Shown here one piece after another: positions 8,074 through 16,507 of a DNA stretch of 64,000 bases (positions are counted from its first letter, which is position 1; each line of letters begins with the position of its first letter). This DNA is from Gemmatimonadota bacterium (GTDB lineage: Bacteria > Gemmatimonadota > Gemmatimonadetes > Gemmatimonadales > Gemmatimonadaceae): contig JAQBQB010000018.1 in the NCBI GenBank assembly GCA_028287235.1, positions 248,001-312,000 on the forward strand. Reading direction: 5' to 3'. The translations under genes were made by a program, and so were the position numbers. The notes under the pieces were generated by a model. It was not told the DNA's origin. It ran no database searches and was given only the letters and a program-made list of their open reading frames with translations.

Positions 8074-9012
8074 TTACAATGCCGGCTGCGCCTCAGCTGC
8101 CGTGGCCGCGGCGGCGATGTTTTGCTCCCGGCGCGCTGCGCGCAGGAGACCGATGGCCGTATAGGTCACGACCACCACTACGAGCCACTGCACGGCGCTC
8201 ACGGGCATCGTCTTGACGATGAGCGCGGCGATCAGCACGGCGGGAAGGCCGGCCACCAGCATGCCGATCATGGCGCGCGCATCGTAGCTGCGCGCGCGGA
8301 CGAAGCGCACGCTCGCCAACGGCATCAGGAAGGCGCACGAGCCCATCATGATCGGGAATGCCGTGGTGGCGTTCATGCCGAGCAGGCCCACGAGGATCAT
8401 GCATGGCGCGTAGAGTCCGATGCCCAGCGTCATGAGAGCGCCAAGGGCGAAGTTCCCGAGGATGCCGACGACGAGCAGCGTGCCGCTCAATCCGAGAGCG
8501 TCGCCGCCGACCGGGGTGAGGTTGAGGTTCATGAAGACTCTGATGATCGCGAACGCCACGAGGCACAGGCCCATGCCGATCTGCACCTTGCGCCGCGGCC
8601 ACGACGCGACGACGCCGGCGCCGAGCCACGCGCCGGCCACGGCGGCGAGGATCAGCGCGATGAGCGTTTTGCTATCGACCGGCACGATCTTCGTATAGAT
8701 GTAGGCCTGGGCGACGGTCGGGAGCACGTACCCGATGTTGAGCGTGCCGGGAATTTGCTCGTCGCGAACCAACCGCCACTGGCGGAACATCGTGGTGGTC
8801 GTGGCGAACGAGCCCACGCCGAACGTGTCGAAGAAGTTCGCGATGAAGCTCACCCCCCAGATCGACGGCGGCGTCGTGAGCTTCTCGCCTTCCGCGGCTC
8901 GCGCGCGCAGCGCTCTGATGATGACCACCAGAAATCCAATGGTGACGAGTCCGAGCGCCACGAACAGCGCGTCACGTGCGGTGGTCGAGCCGGTGGCAAC
9001 GGGTGTCTGCAT
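8074..9012 (-). CDS. TauE/SafE-type anion permease
   Basis: 312 aa with about eight hydrophobic helices. Motifs include SFIANFFDTFGVGSFATTTT after the first helix, a repeated half with MTLGIGLYAPCMILVGLLGM, and a Lys/Arg-rich cytoplasmic linker after helix one. TauE/SafE proteins export sulfite, sulfoacetate or similar organic anions. It is transcribed divergently from the hydroxyproline operon and could share its control region, so it may move an intermediate of that pathway (inference). It converges with padR on the left. Confidence 0.78.
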   Translation of the reverse strand: MQTPVATGSTTARDALFVALGLVTIGFLVVIIRALRARAAEGEKLTTPPSIWGVSFIANFFDTFGVGSFATTTTMFRQWRLVRDEQIPGTLNIGYVLPTVAQAYIYTKIVPVDSKTLIALILAAVAGAWLGAGVVASWPRRKVQIGMGLCLVAFAIIRVFMNLNLTPVGGDALGLSGTLLVVGILGNFALGALMTLGIGLYAPCMILVGLLGMNATTAFPIMMGSCAFLMPLASVRFVRARSYDARAMIGMLVAGLPAVLIAALIVKTMPVSAVQWLVVVVVTYTAIGLLRAARREQNIAAAATAAEAQPAL

Positions 9013-9123
9013 GGGTCGCTTGAGAGGTCAGAAGGTGATCAGCAACTGTCTGGACGATGCCATCAGGACCGTGTCGGCGGTAGATGCGGTGCCGGGCGGG
9101 GCGGGAAAGCGACTTCGCGCTGC

Positions 9124-9152
9124 TTGCGAGGCTCTGAGCGCAAGGATACTGT
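9124..9152 (+). promoter_or_regulatory. Promoter of hydroxyproline operon
   Basis: TTGCGA, 17-base spacer, TACTGT, about 40 bases before the GntR start. The -10 is embedded in the palindrome at 9144-9156. Confidence 0.45.
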
Positions 9153-9156
9153 ATCC
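9144..9156. promoter_or_regulatory. Candidate GntR/FCD operator
   Basis: GGATACTGTATCC is a perfect 6-bp palindrome with one central base, overlapping the putative -10. FadR/FCD-type GntR regulators bind short dyads of this kind. Autoregulation by the first gene of the operon is the likely use. Confidence 0.5.
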
Positions 9157-9194
9157 ACTCCAATGCTTCTGATTTCCACATCCGCGGAGTAGGG

Positions 9195-9959
9195 ATGCCA
9201 CGACGCTTGCCCACAGATGCTAACCCGGCGACGGTGTTTTCGCCAAACGGCGGTTCGACTCGTCGTGGGATCGTTCCTATTCAGCGACAGACCATCGCCA
9301 GCATGACGGTGGAGGCGCTACGTGAGCGAATCCTACGCGGTGATTATCCGGACGGCGAGCCACTTCGGCAAGATGCGTTGGCCGAAGAGTTGGGCGTGAG
9401 CCGAATTCCAGTGCGCGAGGCGCTGCGGCAGCTCGAAGCGGAGGGGCTCGTCACTTTCAGCCCGCATCGCGGTGCGGTCGTGTCGAGCTTGTCGCTCGAG
9501 GAAATCGAAGAGCTATTTGAGCTACGCGCCGAGATCGAATGCGATTTGCTGCGCCGCGCCATTCCGAAGATGAACAAGGAGCAGCTCGATCGCGCCGTCG
9601 AAGTGCTCGACGAGTTCGAGGAGGCGCTGCACGCCGGTGAAGCGACGCGCTGGGGCCCGCTCAACTGGCACTTCCATGCGGCACTGTACGCACCGGCGAA
9701 CCGCAATTTCACGATGGGTGTGTTGCAGAAGCTGCATCAGCACAGCGATCGCTACTGCCGCATGCACGTGTTGTTGGCGCACGGCGGCGAACGCTCGGCG
9801 CGGGAGCATCGGGACATCGCCGCCGCCGTGGAGCGAAAGGATCCGTCGGCGGCGACCACGTTGATGCGCGCGCACATTCTCAGCGCGGGCTGTTCGCTGG
9901 TCGGACTCCTGAAGGAGCAGCGCGGGCTCAAGCTGTCCGCGCCCTCGAACGGACGGTGA
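9195..9959 (+). CDS. GntR-family (FCD) regulator of the hydroxyproline operon
   Basis: 254 aa. The winged helix-turn-helix spans about residues 35-100 (RERILRGDYPDGEPL, then DALAEELGVSRIPVREALRQ). The FCD ligand-binding domain follows, with ELFELRAEIECDLLR and metal-ligand-type His residues in NWHFHAAL and EHRDI. The ATG is preceded by CGGAGTAGGG. Its stop overlaps the GTG of the aldehyde dehydrogenase (GTGA). FCD regulators sense organic acids, and a hydroxyproline-pathway metabolite is the expected signal here (inference from context). Confidence 0.93.
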   Translation: MPRRLPTDANPATVFSPNGGSTRRGIVPIQRQTIASMTVEALRERILRGDYPDGEPLRQDALAEELGVSRIPVREALRQLEAEGLVTFSPHRGAVVSSLSLEEIEELFELRAEIECDLLRRAIPKMNKEQLDRAVEVLDEFEEALHAGEATRWGPLNWHFHAALYAPANRNFTMGVLQKLHQHSDRYCRMHVLLAHGGERSAREHRDIAAAVERKDPSAATTLMRAHILSAGCSLVGLLKEQRGLKLSAPSNGR

Positions 9960-11410
9960 GCGCGGCGACTCCGGCGCGACTTCGCCACTTCATCGGTGGC
10001 GAGTGGCGGGCGAGCGACTCCGACGCGTGGATCGTTGACGTCAATCCGTCGGATGCGGACGACATTGTCGCGCACGTGCCGCGCGGAACGTCGGACGACG
10101 TGCGCGACGCGGTGGCCGCCGCGTCCGTCGCGTTCGAAGGCTGGCGTGCGACCACCGGCCCGGCCCGCGCCGAGCTGCTGTACAACTGGGCGGCGGCCAT
10201 CGGCGGGCGGCATGAGGAGATGGCGCAACTCCTCGCGCGCGAGGTCGGCAAGCCGATTGGGGAAGCGCGCGGCGAAGTGGGGCGGTGCGTCACCATCCTG
10301 CGGTACTATGCCGGCGAAGCGGTGCGCACGACGGGGGACGTGATTCCCGCCCAGGCGCCCGGCGCGCTGCAGTTCAGCCTACGCCAACCGCTCGGCGTCG
10401 TCGCCCTCATCACGCCGTGGAACTTTCCGCTGGCCATTCCGCTCTGGAAAACCGCGCCGGCATTAGCATTCGGTAATACCATTGTTCTAAAGCCTGCCGA
10501 ATCGTCGTCGCAATGCGCGGTGCTGTTGGCGGAGACCGCGGCCACGGCGGGTTTGCCCACCGGCGTGTTCAACGTGCTCCTCGGCGCGGGCGACAGCGTC
10601 GGCGCCGCGCTCGTCGACGCGCCGGCCGTGCGCGCCGTGAGCTTCACCGGATCGGGGCGCATCGGCGCGGGCGTCGCCGCGGCGGCGGCCAAGCGGAACA
10701 TTCGGTATCAGACCGAGATGGGCGGTAAGAACGTCGCGATCGTGATGCCGGACGCCGATCTCCGCCAGGCCGCGGTGCTCACGGCGGGCGGCGCGATGCG
10801 CTACGCCGGCCAGAAGTGCACGGCCACGAGCCGCGTCGTCGTCGCGCGCGAGGTCGAGGCCGCATTTCTCGACGAGCTGCGCGCGCAGGTCGCGGCGTTG
10901 CCCATTGGTCCGGTCACCGACGCCGCGGCGGCGGTGGGTCCGGTGATCAGCGAGCAGTCCCGATCGTCGATTCGCGACGCGCTGGCCGGAATGGACGGCG
11001 AACGAATCTACGTCGGTAACATTCCGGCGTCGCCGGAGTTCGCGCGTGGCTTTTTCGTTCCGCCCACGATCGTGCGCGGCGCAGCGGCCGATTCCACGCT
11101 CGCCCAGCGCGAGCTCTTCGGGCCGGTGCTCGCGTCGTTCGCGGCCGACGATCTCGAGCACGCCATCGCGCTGGCGAATGGCACACCGTACGGCCTCAGT
11201 GCCGCGCTCTTTACGCGCGACTTGCGGAGCGCGCTGCGCTACGTCGATCGCATCGAAGCGGGCATGGTCCGCGTCAACGGCGACACCACCGGGGTGGACC
11301 CGCATGCACCCTTCGGAGGTATGAAGAGCTCGAGCTCCGGCACCCGTGAACAGGGCACGGCCGCACGCGATTTCTACACCGAGATCAAGACCGTTCAGAT
11401 CAATCCATGA
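9956..11410 (+). CDS. Alpha-ketoglutarate semialdehyde dehydrogenase
   Basis: 484-aa aldehyde dehydrogenase that would oxidise 2,5-dioxopentanoate to 2-oxoglutarate, the last step of hydroxyproline breakdown. It shows the Rossmann segment LITPWNFPLAIPLWK, the catalytic Glu in YQTEMGGKN (about residue 253) and the nucleophile in GQKCTATSR (about Cys287), plus ELFGPVLASF near the C-terminus. Start GTG overlaps the regulator stop, and its own stop overlaps the epimerase ATG. Substrate assignment rests on operon context; the fold and catalytic residues are directly visible. Confidence 0.92.
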   Translation: MSAATPARLRHFIGGEWRASDSDAWIVDVNPSDADDIVAHVPRGTSDDVRDAVAAASVAFEGWRATTGPARAELLYNWAAAIGGRHEEMAQLLAREVGKPIGEARGEVGRCVTILRYYAGEAVRTTGDVIPAQAPGALQFSLRQPLGVVALITPWNFPLAIPLWKTAPALAFGNTIVLKPAESSSQCAVLLAETAATAGLPTGVFNVLLGAGDSVGAALVDAPAVRAVSFTGSGRIGAGVAAAAAKRNIRYQTEMGGKNVAIVMPDADLRQAAVLTAGGAMRYAGQKCTATSRVVVAREVEAAFLDELRAQVAALPIGPVTDAAAAVGPVISEQSRSSIRDALAGMDGERIYVGNIPASPEFARGFFVPPTIVRGAAADSTLAQRELFGPVLASFAADDLEHAIALANGTPYGLSAALFTRDLRSALRYVDRIEAGMVRVNGDTTGVDPHAPFGGMKSSSSGTREQGTAARDFYTEIKTVQINP

Positions 11411-12354
11411 CGCCTGTTCCACCCATCATCCGCGTCGTCGACTCGCACACCGAGGGCGAGCCGACGCGCGTCATCGTCGATGGTTGGCCCGCGCCGGCCG
11501 GTGCGACGATGGAGGAACGACGCGAAGATCTTCGGCGTAACGCCGACCATCTTCGGCGCGCGGTGGTGTGCGAGCCGCGGGGCCATGCCGCCATCGTCGG
11601 CGCGCTGCTCACGCCGCCGGTGAACGCCGATTCACATTCCGGCGTCATCTTCTTCAACAACGGCACGTACCTCGGCATGTGCGGCCATGGTCTCATCGGC
11701 GTAGTGCGCACGCTGGCGTACCTCGGCCGCCTCACGCCGGGCGTCGTGCGCTTCGACACGCCCGTGGGGACGGTGTCGGCCGAGCTGAACGCCGACGGCT
11801 CGGTGACGATCGAGAACGTGGCAGCGCGTTGTCATGCGTTGGACGTGCGCGTCGAGGTGCCCGGCCTTGGCGTGGTCACGGGCGACGTGGGCTACGGCGG
11901 AAACTGGTTCTTCGTGACGCACGTTTCGCTGCCGCTCACGATGGCGAACGTACCGGAGCTCATGCGCACGACGCAGGCGATTCAGGATGCGATCGACGAC
12001 CAGGGCGTTGCCGGCGGCGCGCCGATCGATCACATCGAGCTGTCGGGACCGGCGATGCGCGCCGATGCCGACGCGCGGAACTTCGTGCTCTGCTCCGGCG
12101 GCGAGTACGATCGGTCGCCGTGCGGAACCGGAACATCCGCCGCGATGGCCATCCTCCACGCTCGCGGGAAGCTCGCCCTGGGCGACGAGTGGCAACAGGA
12201 GAGCATCACCGGAAGCCGCTTCACCGGTTGGCTCACCGAGGGGCCGGGTGGTGAGCTCATCCCGCACATTCGCGGTACAGCGTTCGTGACGGGCGAAGCG
12301 ACTTTGCGCTTCGATCCCGCCGATCCCTTTCAATTGGGCATCGGATCGCCGTGA
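11407..12354 (+). CDS. 4-hydroxyproline 2-epimerase
   Basis: 315-aa proline racemase-fold enzyme. Both catalytic thiols are present: Cys92 in LGMCGHGLIG and Cys239 in DRSPCGTGTSA. Retention of both marks an epimerase or racemase, since the dehydratase branch replaces the second. DSHTEGEPTR at the N-terminus is also typical. It interconverts trans-4-hydroxy-L-proline and cis-4-hydroxy-D-proline, feeding the dehydrogenase encoded next. ATGA overlap upstream, GTGA overlap downstream. Confidence 0.95.
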   Translation: MTPVPPIIRVVDSHTEGEPTRVIVDGWPAPAGATMEERREDLRRNADHLRRAVVCEPRGHAAIVGALLTPPVNADSHSGVIFFNNGTYLGMCGHGLIGVVRTLAYLGRLTPGVVRFDTPVGTVSAELNADGSVTIENVAARCHALDVRVEVPGLGVVTGDVGYGGNWFFVTHVSLPLTMANVPELMRTTQAIQDAIDDQGVAGGAPIDHIELSGPAMRADADARNFVLCSGGEYDRSPCGTGTSAAMAILHARGKLALGDEWQQESITGSRFTGWLTEGPGGELIPHIRGTAFVTGEATLRFDPADPFQLGIGSP

Positions 12355-13475
12355 GCGGAAGCTCCGACGCGATCGTCGTCGGTGCCGGTATCGTGGGCGC
12401 CGCATGCGCGGCGGCGCTGGCTCGAGACGGGTGGCGCGTCACGGTGCTCGAGCGATCGTTCGCCTCCGCCGGTACGACATCGGTTGGGATGGGTCACGTC
12501 GTGGCGATGGACGATTCACCGGAGCAGCTCGCGCTCACCGCCTACTCGGCGCGGCTTTGGCGCGAGCTGGCCCCCCGGCTCGACGCCCGGTCGGAGCTCG
12601 ACGTCTGCGGAACGCTGTGGGTCGCCGAGGACGATGCGCAGCTCGACGCCGTTCATGCGAAACGCGTCGTGTACGCGGCGGCCGGCATCGATGCCGAGCT
12701 GCTCGATGCCGCCGAGCTGGCGCGCGCTGAGCCGCGGTTGCGCGCCGGACTCCGCGGCGCCCTGCGGGTGCCCGCGGACAGCGTCGTCTATCCGCCTGGT
12801 GCCACACTTCGGCTACTCGAGTTTGCGCGCGCCGATGGAGCCACGCTCCGCGAAGGCGTCGAGGTTCTCGAGCTGTTGCCCAACGCGGTGCGTTGCGCGG
12901 GCGAGACGATCCGTGCCGACGTGGTGGTCAACGCCGCCGGTACGACGGCGCCGTCGCTCACGCGTGGGCTGCCGATCGTTCCGCGCAAAGGGCATCTCGC
13001 GATCACCGATCGGTATCCGCGCTTCTGTCGCCATCAGATCGTGGAGCTCGGGTATCTCACGAGCGCGCACGCCATGACGAACGAATCGGTGGCGTTCAAC
13101 ATCCAGCCTCGCGCGACCGGCCAGCTCTTGATCGGCTCGTCGCGCGAGCTGGTGGGGTGGGACGCTCGCATCAATCACGACATCCTTCGCCGGATGTTGG
13201 AGCGTGCGGCGTCGTTCATGCCGGCGCTGCGCGACCTGAGCGTCATCCGCTGCTGGACCGGCTTCCGTCCGGCGACGACGGACAAGTTGCCGCTGATCGG
13301 ACGATGGGAGCCGGTTCCCGGGTTATGGATTGCCGCCGGTCATGAAGGCCTCGGCATCACGACGTCGCTCGCGACCGCCGCGCTCATCGCCGACCAGCTC
13401 GCGGGCCGCGCGACGCAGATCGACGCGACATCCTATTCGCCGATGCGCGTACTCTCCGCCGGCACGGCGGCATGA
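12351..13475 (+). CDS. D-hydroxyproline dehydrogenase, DadA-like FAD subunit
   Basis: 374-aa DAO/DadA-family flavoprotein. AIVVGAGIVGAACAAAL at residues 5-21 is the FAD-binding GxGxxG motif. TTSVGMGHVVAMD and the C-terminal GLWIAAGHEGLGITTSLATA are family signatures. It lies between the epimerase and a small ferredoxin-like gene, matching the catalytic subunit of multi-subunit D-hydroxyproline dehydrogenases, which oxidise cis-4-hydroxy-D-proline to pyrroline-4-hydroxy-2-carboxylate. Both ends overlap neighbours by 4 bp. Confidence 0.9.
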   Translation: MSGSSDAIVVGAGIVGAACAAALARDGWRVTVLERSFASAGTTSVGMGHVVAMDDSPEQLALTAYSARLWRELAPRLDARSELDVCGTLWVAEDDAQLDAVHAKRVVYAAAGIDAELLDAAELARAEPRLRAGLRGALRVPADSVVYPPGATLRLLEFARADGATLREGVEVLELLPNAVRCAGETIRADVVVNAAGTTAPSLTRGLPIVPRKGHLAITDRYPRFCRHQIVELGYLTSAHAMTNESVAFNIQPRATGQLLIGSSRELVGWDARINHDILRRMLERAASFMPALRDLSVIRCWTGFRPATTDKLPLIGRWEPVPGLWIAAGHEGLGITTSLATAALIADQLAGRATQIDATSYSPMRVLSAGTAA

Positions 13476-13726
13476 GCGCGATCAATATCATCGTCGACGG
13501 CCGCACGCTCGCCGTCGAGGAGAACGCGACGGTCGCGGTCGCGCTGCTCGACGCGCGCGAGTACGCCTTTCGCACCTCCGTGTCTGGCGAGGCGCGCGGT
13601 CCGCTGTGCGGAATGGGCGTGTGTTACGAATGCCGCGTCACGATCGACGGCGTTCCGCATCGCCGAGCCTGTCTCGTCGTGGTTGCAGCGGGAATGCGCA
13701 TCGAGACGGCCGCAGCCCGCGCATGA
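13472..13726 (+). CDS. D-hydroxyproline dehydrogenase, small [2Fe-2S] subunit
   Basis: 84-aa ferredoxin-like protein with CGMGVCYEC (C-x4-C-x2-C) and a fourth Cys in RRACLVV, a plant-type [2Fe-2S] cluster. It begins with INIIVDGRTLAVEEN, a ubiquitin-like strand pair. Such proteins are the small electron-transfer subunit of DadA-type heteromeric dehydrogenases. Start overlaps the preceding stop (ATGA), and its stop overlaps the next ATG. Confidence 0.92.
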   Translation: MSAINIIVDGRTLAVEENATVAVALLDAREYAFRTSVSGEARGPLCGMGVCYECRVTIDGVPHRRACLVVVAAGMRIETAAARA

Positions 13727-15024
13727 CTCACACACTGCGCGAGTGCGACGTGCTGGTGGTGGGCGCCGGTCCGGCCGGGATGTCCGCCGCTGCTCGCGCG
13801 GCGGAGTCGGGCGCCCGCGCGATCGTCGCGGACGAAGGTGTTGCGCCGGGCGGACAGATCTGGCGCCCGGCGCTTCGGTCGTCGTCGCCGGTCGTTGCGC
13901 AGCGATGGGCCGCGCGGCTCGCCGGCAGCGGCGCGGTCGTGCTCCGCTCGACGTCGATCGTCGAACTGCGCCGCGGCGCGAACGATGGGTGGCTCGCACT
14001 CGCCGAATCGAACGATGGCGGCTTTCAGATCGCTGCTCGATCGATCGTTCTTGCCACCGGAGCTCGAGAGCGGTTTCTGCCCTTTCCGGGCTGGACTCTA
14101 CCGAACGTCGTCGGCATTGGCGGAGCGCAGGCGCTGCTCAAGTCCGGCATGTCGGTTCGTGGACGGCGCGTCGTCATCGCCGGCACCGGCCCGCTCATTT
14201 TTCCCGTGGCCGCTTCGTTGGCGCGTGCGGGCGCGATGCTGGTGGTCGTCGCCGAGCAGGCGCCGCGCCACAAGGTCCTTCGCTTCGCGGCTGGACTCTG
14301 GCGCTCGCCGGCGCTGCTCGCTCGAGCCGCCGCGTACCGCGCTGCATTTCTCCGAACGCCGTATGCGACCGGGACGTGGGTCGTCGCCGCGCATGGCGAG
14401 CCGGCCGTGCAGTCGGTGACGATTACCGATGGCGCGTCGACGCGCGCCATCGAATGCGATCTTCTCTGTGCGGCGTTCGGTCTCGTTCCGAACGTCGAGC
14501 TCGCGCGTCTCGCCGGCTGCGACGTGGCCGAGGGTCGAGTGATCGTCGACGCACGCCAGGCGACGTCGATGGCCGGTCTTTACTGCGCGGGCGAGCCGAC
14601 GGGAATTGGCGGCGTCGACCTGTCGCTCGCTGAAGGCGAGATCGCCGGACTCGCGGCCGCCGGACGCCAGGCCGATGCCGCGCTGCTCGGTCGAGCGTCC
14701 GCGCTTCGCCGCCATGCGGCCGCGATCGACGAGGCGTTCGCATTGCGCGCCGAGGTGAAGGCGCTGGCGAAGCCGGACACCATCGTCTGCCGGTGCGAGG
14801 ACGTGCGGATGCGCGAGCTCGATCCGAGGTGGTCGGCGCGCCAGGCCAAGCTCTACACGCGAGCGGGCATGGGGGCGTGCCAGGGTCGAATCTGCGGCTC
14901 GGCACTAGAATGTGTGATGGGCTGGCCGGCAGATTCGGTGCGACCGCCCACGCAACCCGTTCGCGTCTCGACATTTCTGCAAGACATACAGAGCGCACAG
15001 TCCCTCCCACACGGAGCGCATTGA
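13723..15024 (+). CDS. D-hydroxyproline dehydrogenase, NAD/FAD and [2Fe-2S] subunit
   Basis: 433-aa pyridine-nucleotide-disulfide oxidoreductase-like subunit. An N-terminal FAD motif (VLVVGAGPAGMSAAARAA) is followed by a second dinucleotide motif (VVIAGTGPLIFPVAASLARA, about 145-165). The C-terminal BFD-like iron-sulfur region has CRCED, then GACQGRICG. This architecture matches the alpha subunit of the opine/hydroxyproline dehydrogenase class, passing electrons onward from the DadA-like subunit. The start was set at the ATG overlapping the small subunit's stop; the frame extends further upstream but without support. Confidence 0.9.
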   Translation: MTHTLRECDVLVVGAGPAGMSAAARAAESGARAIVADEGVAPGGQIWRPALRSSSPVVAQRWAARLAGSGAVVLRSTSIVELRRGANDGWLALAESNDGGFQIAARSIVLATGARERFLPFPGWTLPNVVGIGGAQALLKSGMSVRGRRVVIAGTGPLIFPVAASLARAGAMLVVVAEQAPRHKVLRFAAGLWRSPALLARAAAYRAAFLRTPYATGTWVVAAHGEPAVQSVTITDGASTRAIECDLLCAAFGLVPNVELARLAGCDVAEGRVIVDARQATSMAGLYCAGEPTGIGGVDLSLAEGEIAGLAAAGRQADAALLGRASALRRHAAAIDEAFALRAEVKALAKPDTIVCRCEDVRMRELDPRWSARQAKLYTRAGMGACQGRICGSALECVMGWPADSVRPPTQPVRVSTFLQDIQSAQSLPHGAH

Positions 15025-15026
15025 CG

Positions 15027-15923
15027 ATGGAGCAACGCGATTGGCAGGGGGTTCTGCCGGCGATCACGACGCCCTTCCACGATTCGTTGGCGGTCGACCA
15101 CTCGCGGTTGGCGAAACACGTCGCGTGGTTGGTCCAGAACGGGTGCCGCGGTATCGTCGCGCTGGGATCGTTGGGCGAGGCGGCGACGCTCGAGCTCGAC
15201 GAGAAAGTAAGAATCCTCGAAACTTGCAAACACGCCGTCGGCGACCGCGTACCCGTCATCGCCGGCATCGCGGGGCTGAGCACCGCGCAGTCGGTGGACC
15301 TCGCGAAGCGCGCCGCCGCGGTTGGATGCGGCGGGCTAATGGTGCTTCCGCCGTACGTCTATCGCGGCGACTGGCGTGAGACCAAGGCACACTTCGACGC
15401 GATCATCGGCGCGACCGAGCTGTCCTGTCTGCTCTACAACAACCCCATCGCCTACGGTACCGACGTGTCGCCCGCGCAGATGGGCGAGCTCTCCGAACAC
15501 GCGAATCTGCACGCGGTGAAGGAGTCGAGCGGCGACGTGCGCCGCGTGACGGCGATCCGTGAAGCACTCGGCGATCGTCTGAATGTGCTCGCCGGAATGG
15601 ACGACGCGATCCTCGAGTCGATTCCCGTCGGCGCGGTGGGCTGGGTGGCGGGGCTCGTCAACGCATTGCCGGTCGAATCGGTTCGCGTGTTCGAGCTCGC
15701 GCGAAACGGCGAGTGGGAAGCGGCGCGTGCGCTGTACGACTGGTTTCTTCCGCTGCTGCGTCTCGACACGGTTCCTAAGTTCGTGCAGCTCATCAAGCTG
15801 GTGCAGAGCGAAGTGGGGCAGGGGAACGCCTCCGTCCGTCCGCCGCGGTTGTCGCTCGAGGGCGACGAGCGCGAGCAGGTGCTGGCACTCATCCGCGAAC
15901 GTCTCGCATGCCGGCCGGCGTAA
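15027..15923 (+). CDS. Pyrroline-4-hydroxy-2-carboxylate deaminase (DapA family)
   Basis: 298-aa TIM-barrel aldolase-family enzyme. The Schiff-base Lys165 lies in HAVKESSGD, and the proton-relay Tyr137 in LLYNNPIAYGTD. ALGSLGEAATL replaces the GTTGE loop of true dihydrodipicolinate synthase, arguing for a different keto-acid substrate. In this operon it should convert pyrroline-4-hydroxy-2-carboxylate to 2-oxoglutarate semialdehyde plus ammonia. The ATG lies 2 bases after the previous stop. Its 3' end overlaps the alkyltransferase-like gene by 16 bp. Confidence 0.92.
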   Translation: MEQRDWQGVLPAITTPFHDSLAVDHSRLAKHVAWLVQNGCRGIVALGSLGEAATLELDEKVRILETCKHAVGDRVPVIAGIAGLSTAQSVDLAKRAAAVGCGGLMVLPPYVYRGDWRETKAHFDAIIGATELSCLLYNNPIAYGTDVSPAQMGELSEHANLHAVKESSGDVRRVTAIREALGDRLNVLAGMDDAILESIPVGAVGWVAGLVNALPVESVRVFELARNGEWEAARALYDWFLPLLRLDTVPKFVQLIKLVQSEVGQGNASVRPPRLSLEGDEREQVLALIRERLACRPA

Positions 15924-16291
15924 AGGCGGGCGTAAATGCCGGCGTAACAGCGAAAGCGCCGACGTCGTACGATCGCATCTACGCCGCCGTGCGAAAGGTG
16001 CCTGCCGGCCGCGTGACGACGTATGGCGCGGTCGCACGCGTGGCCGGACTTCCCGGCCAGGCACGGCTGGTCGGCTACGCGCTCGCCAATCTACGAGACG
16101 GAACGGCGGTTCCCTGGCATCGCGTGATCAATGCACAGGGGAAGCTGAGTCTCGAGGCCGTGGGGTCGACCTCCGGTCTCACGCAGCGCGTTCGGCTGCA
16201 ACGCGAGGGCGTGCGCGTCGATGCGGCGGGCCGCGTGTCGCTCGCGAAGTTTGGGTGGCGGGTGAAGGAAAAGAATCCGCTGTTACCCTGA
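15908..16291 (+). CDS. Alkyltransferase-like DNA-binding protein (ATL)
   Basis: 127 aa, the C-terminal domain of O6-alkylguanine-DNA alkyltransferase alone. It shows the recognition region VPAGRVTTYGAVARVAGLP with the Arg finger segment. The reactive PCHRV motif is changed to PWHRV (VPWHRVINAQG), so it cannot accept alkyl groups. ATL proteins bind O6-alkylguanine and flag it for nucleotide-excision repair. It overlaps the deaminase gene by 16 bp and is read in another frame. Its TGA stop lies inside a dispersed repeat arm. Its presence as the last gene of a catabolic operon is unexpected. Confidence 0.9.
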   Translation: MPAGVKAGVNAGVTAKAPTSYDRIYAAVRKVPAGRVTTYGAVARVAGLPGQARLVGYALANLRDGTAVPWHRVINAQGKLSLEAVGSTSGLTQRVRLQREGVRVDAAGRVSLAKFGWRVKEKNPLLP

Positions 16292-16341
16292 GCGAAGCGA
16301 AGGATCGCTTTCGTCGCGCGGAGATTCTTCGCTGCGCTCAG
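16288..16341. repeat. REP-like inverted repeat
   Basis: Two 19-base arms (16288-16306 and 16323-16341) are inverted copies with two mismatches: CTGAGCGAAGCGAAGGATC and GATTCTTCGCTGCGCTCAG. Repeats of the form CCTGAGCGAAGCGAAGGATC are scattered in many bacterial genomes between genes. The left arm supplies the stop codon of the ATL gene. Confidence 0.65.
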
Positions 16342-16507
16342 GATGACCGCGTTGCTCAGATCCGGCGGCGACTCCGCGCAGCAGTTTGCTCATGGCGACT
16401 CTCGTGTGAGGTGACGTGACCTCGCGCCGGCAATGCAGGGACCGTACCCATGGGCACGCTGCCTGCAAAGTGGTCTGGCGATCTCTCCGATAACGCCGCC
16501 CGCACCG

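Noticed and set aside
7993-9192. 399-codon open frame on the plus strand
   Set aside because: Antisense to the TauE-type permease and highly charged; no domains.
16288-16341. Possible rho-independent terminator after the ATL gene
   Set aside because: The arms pair but there is no T-run; the sequence matches a dispersed REP-like repeat instead.
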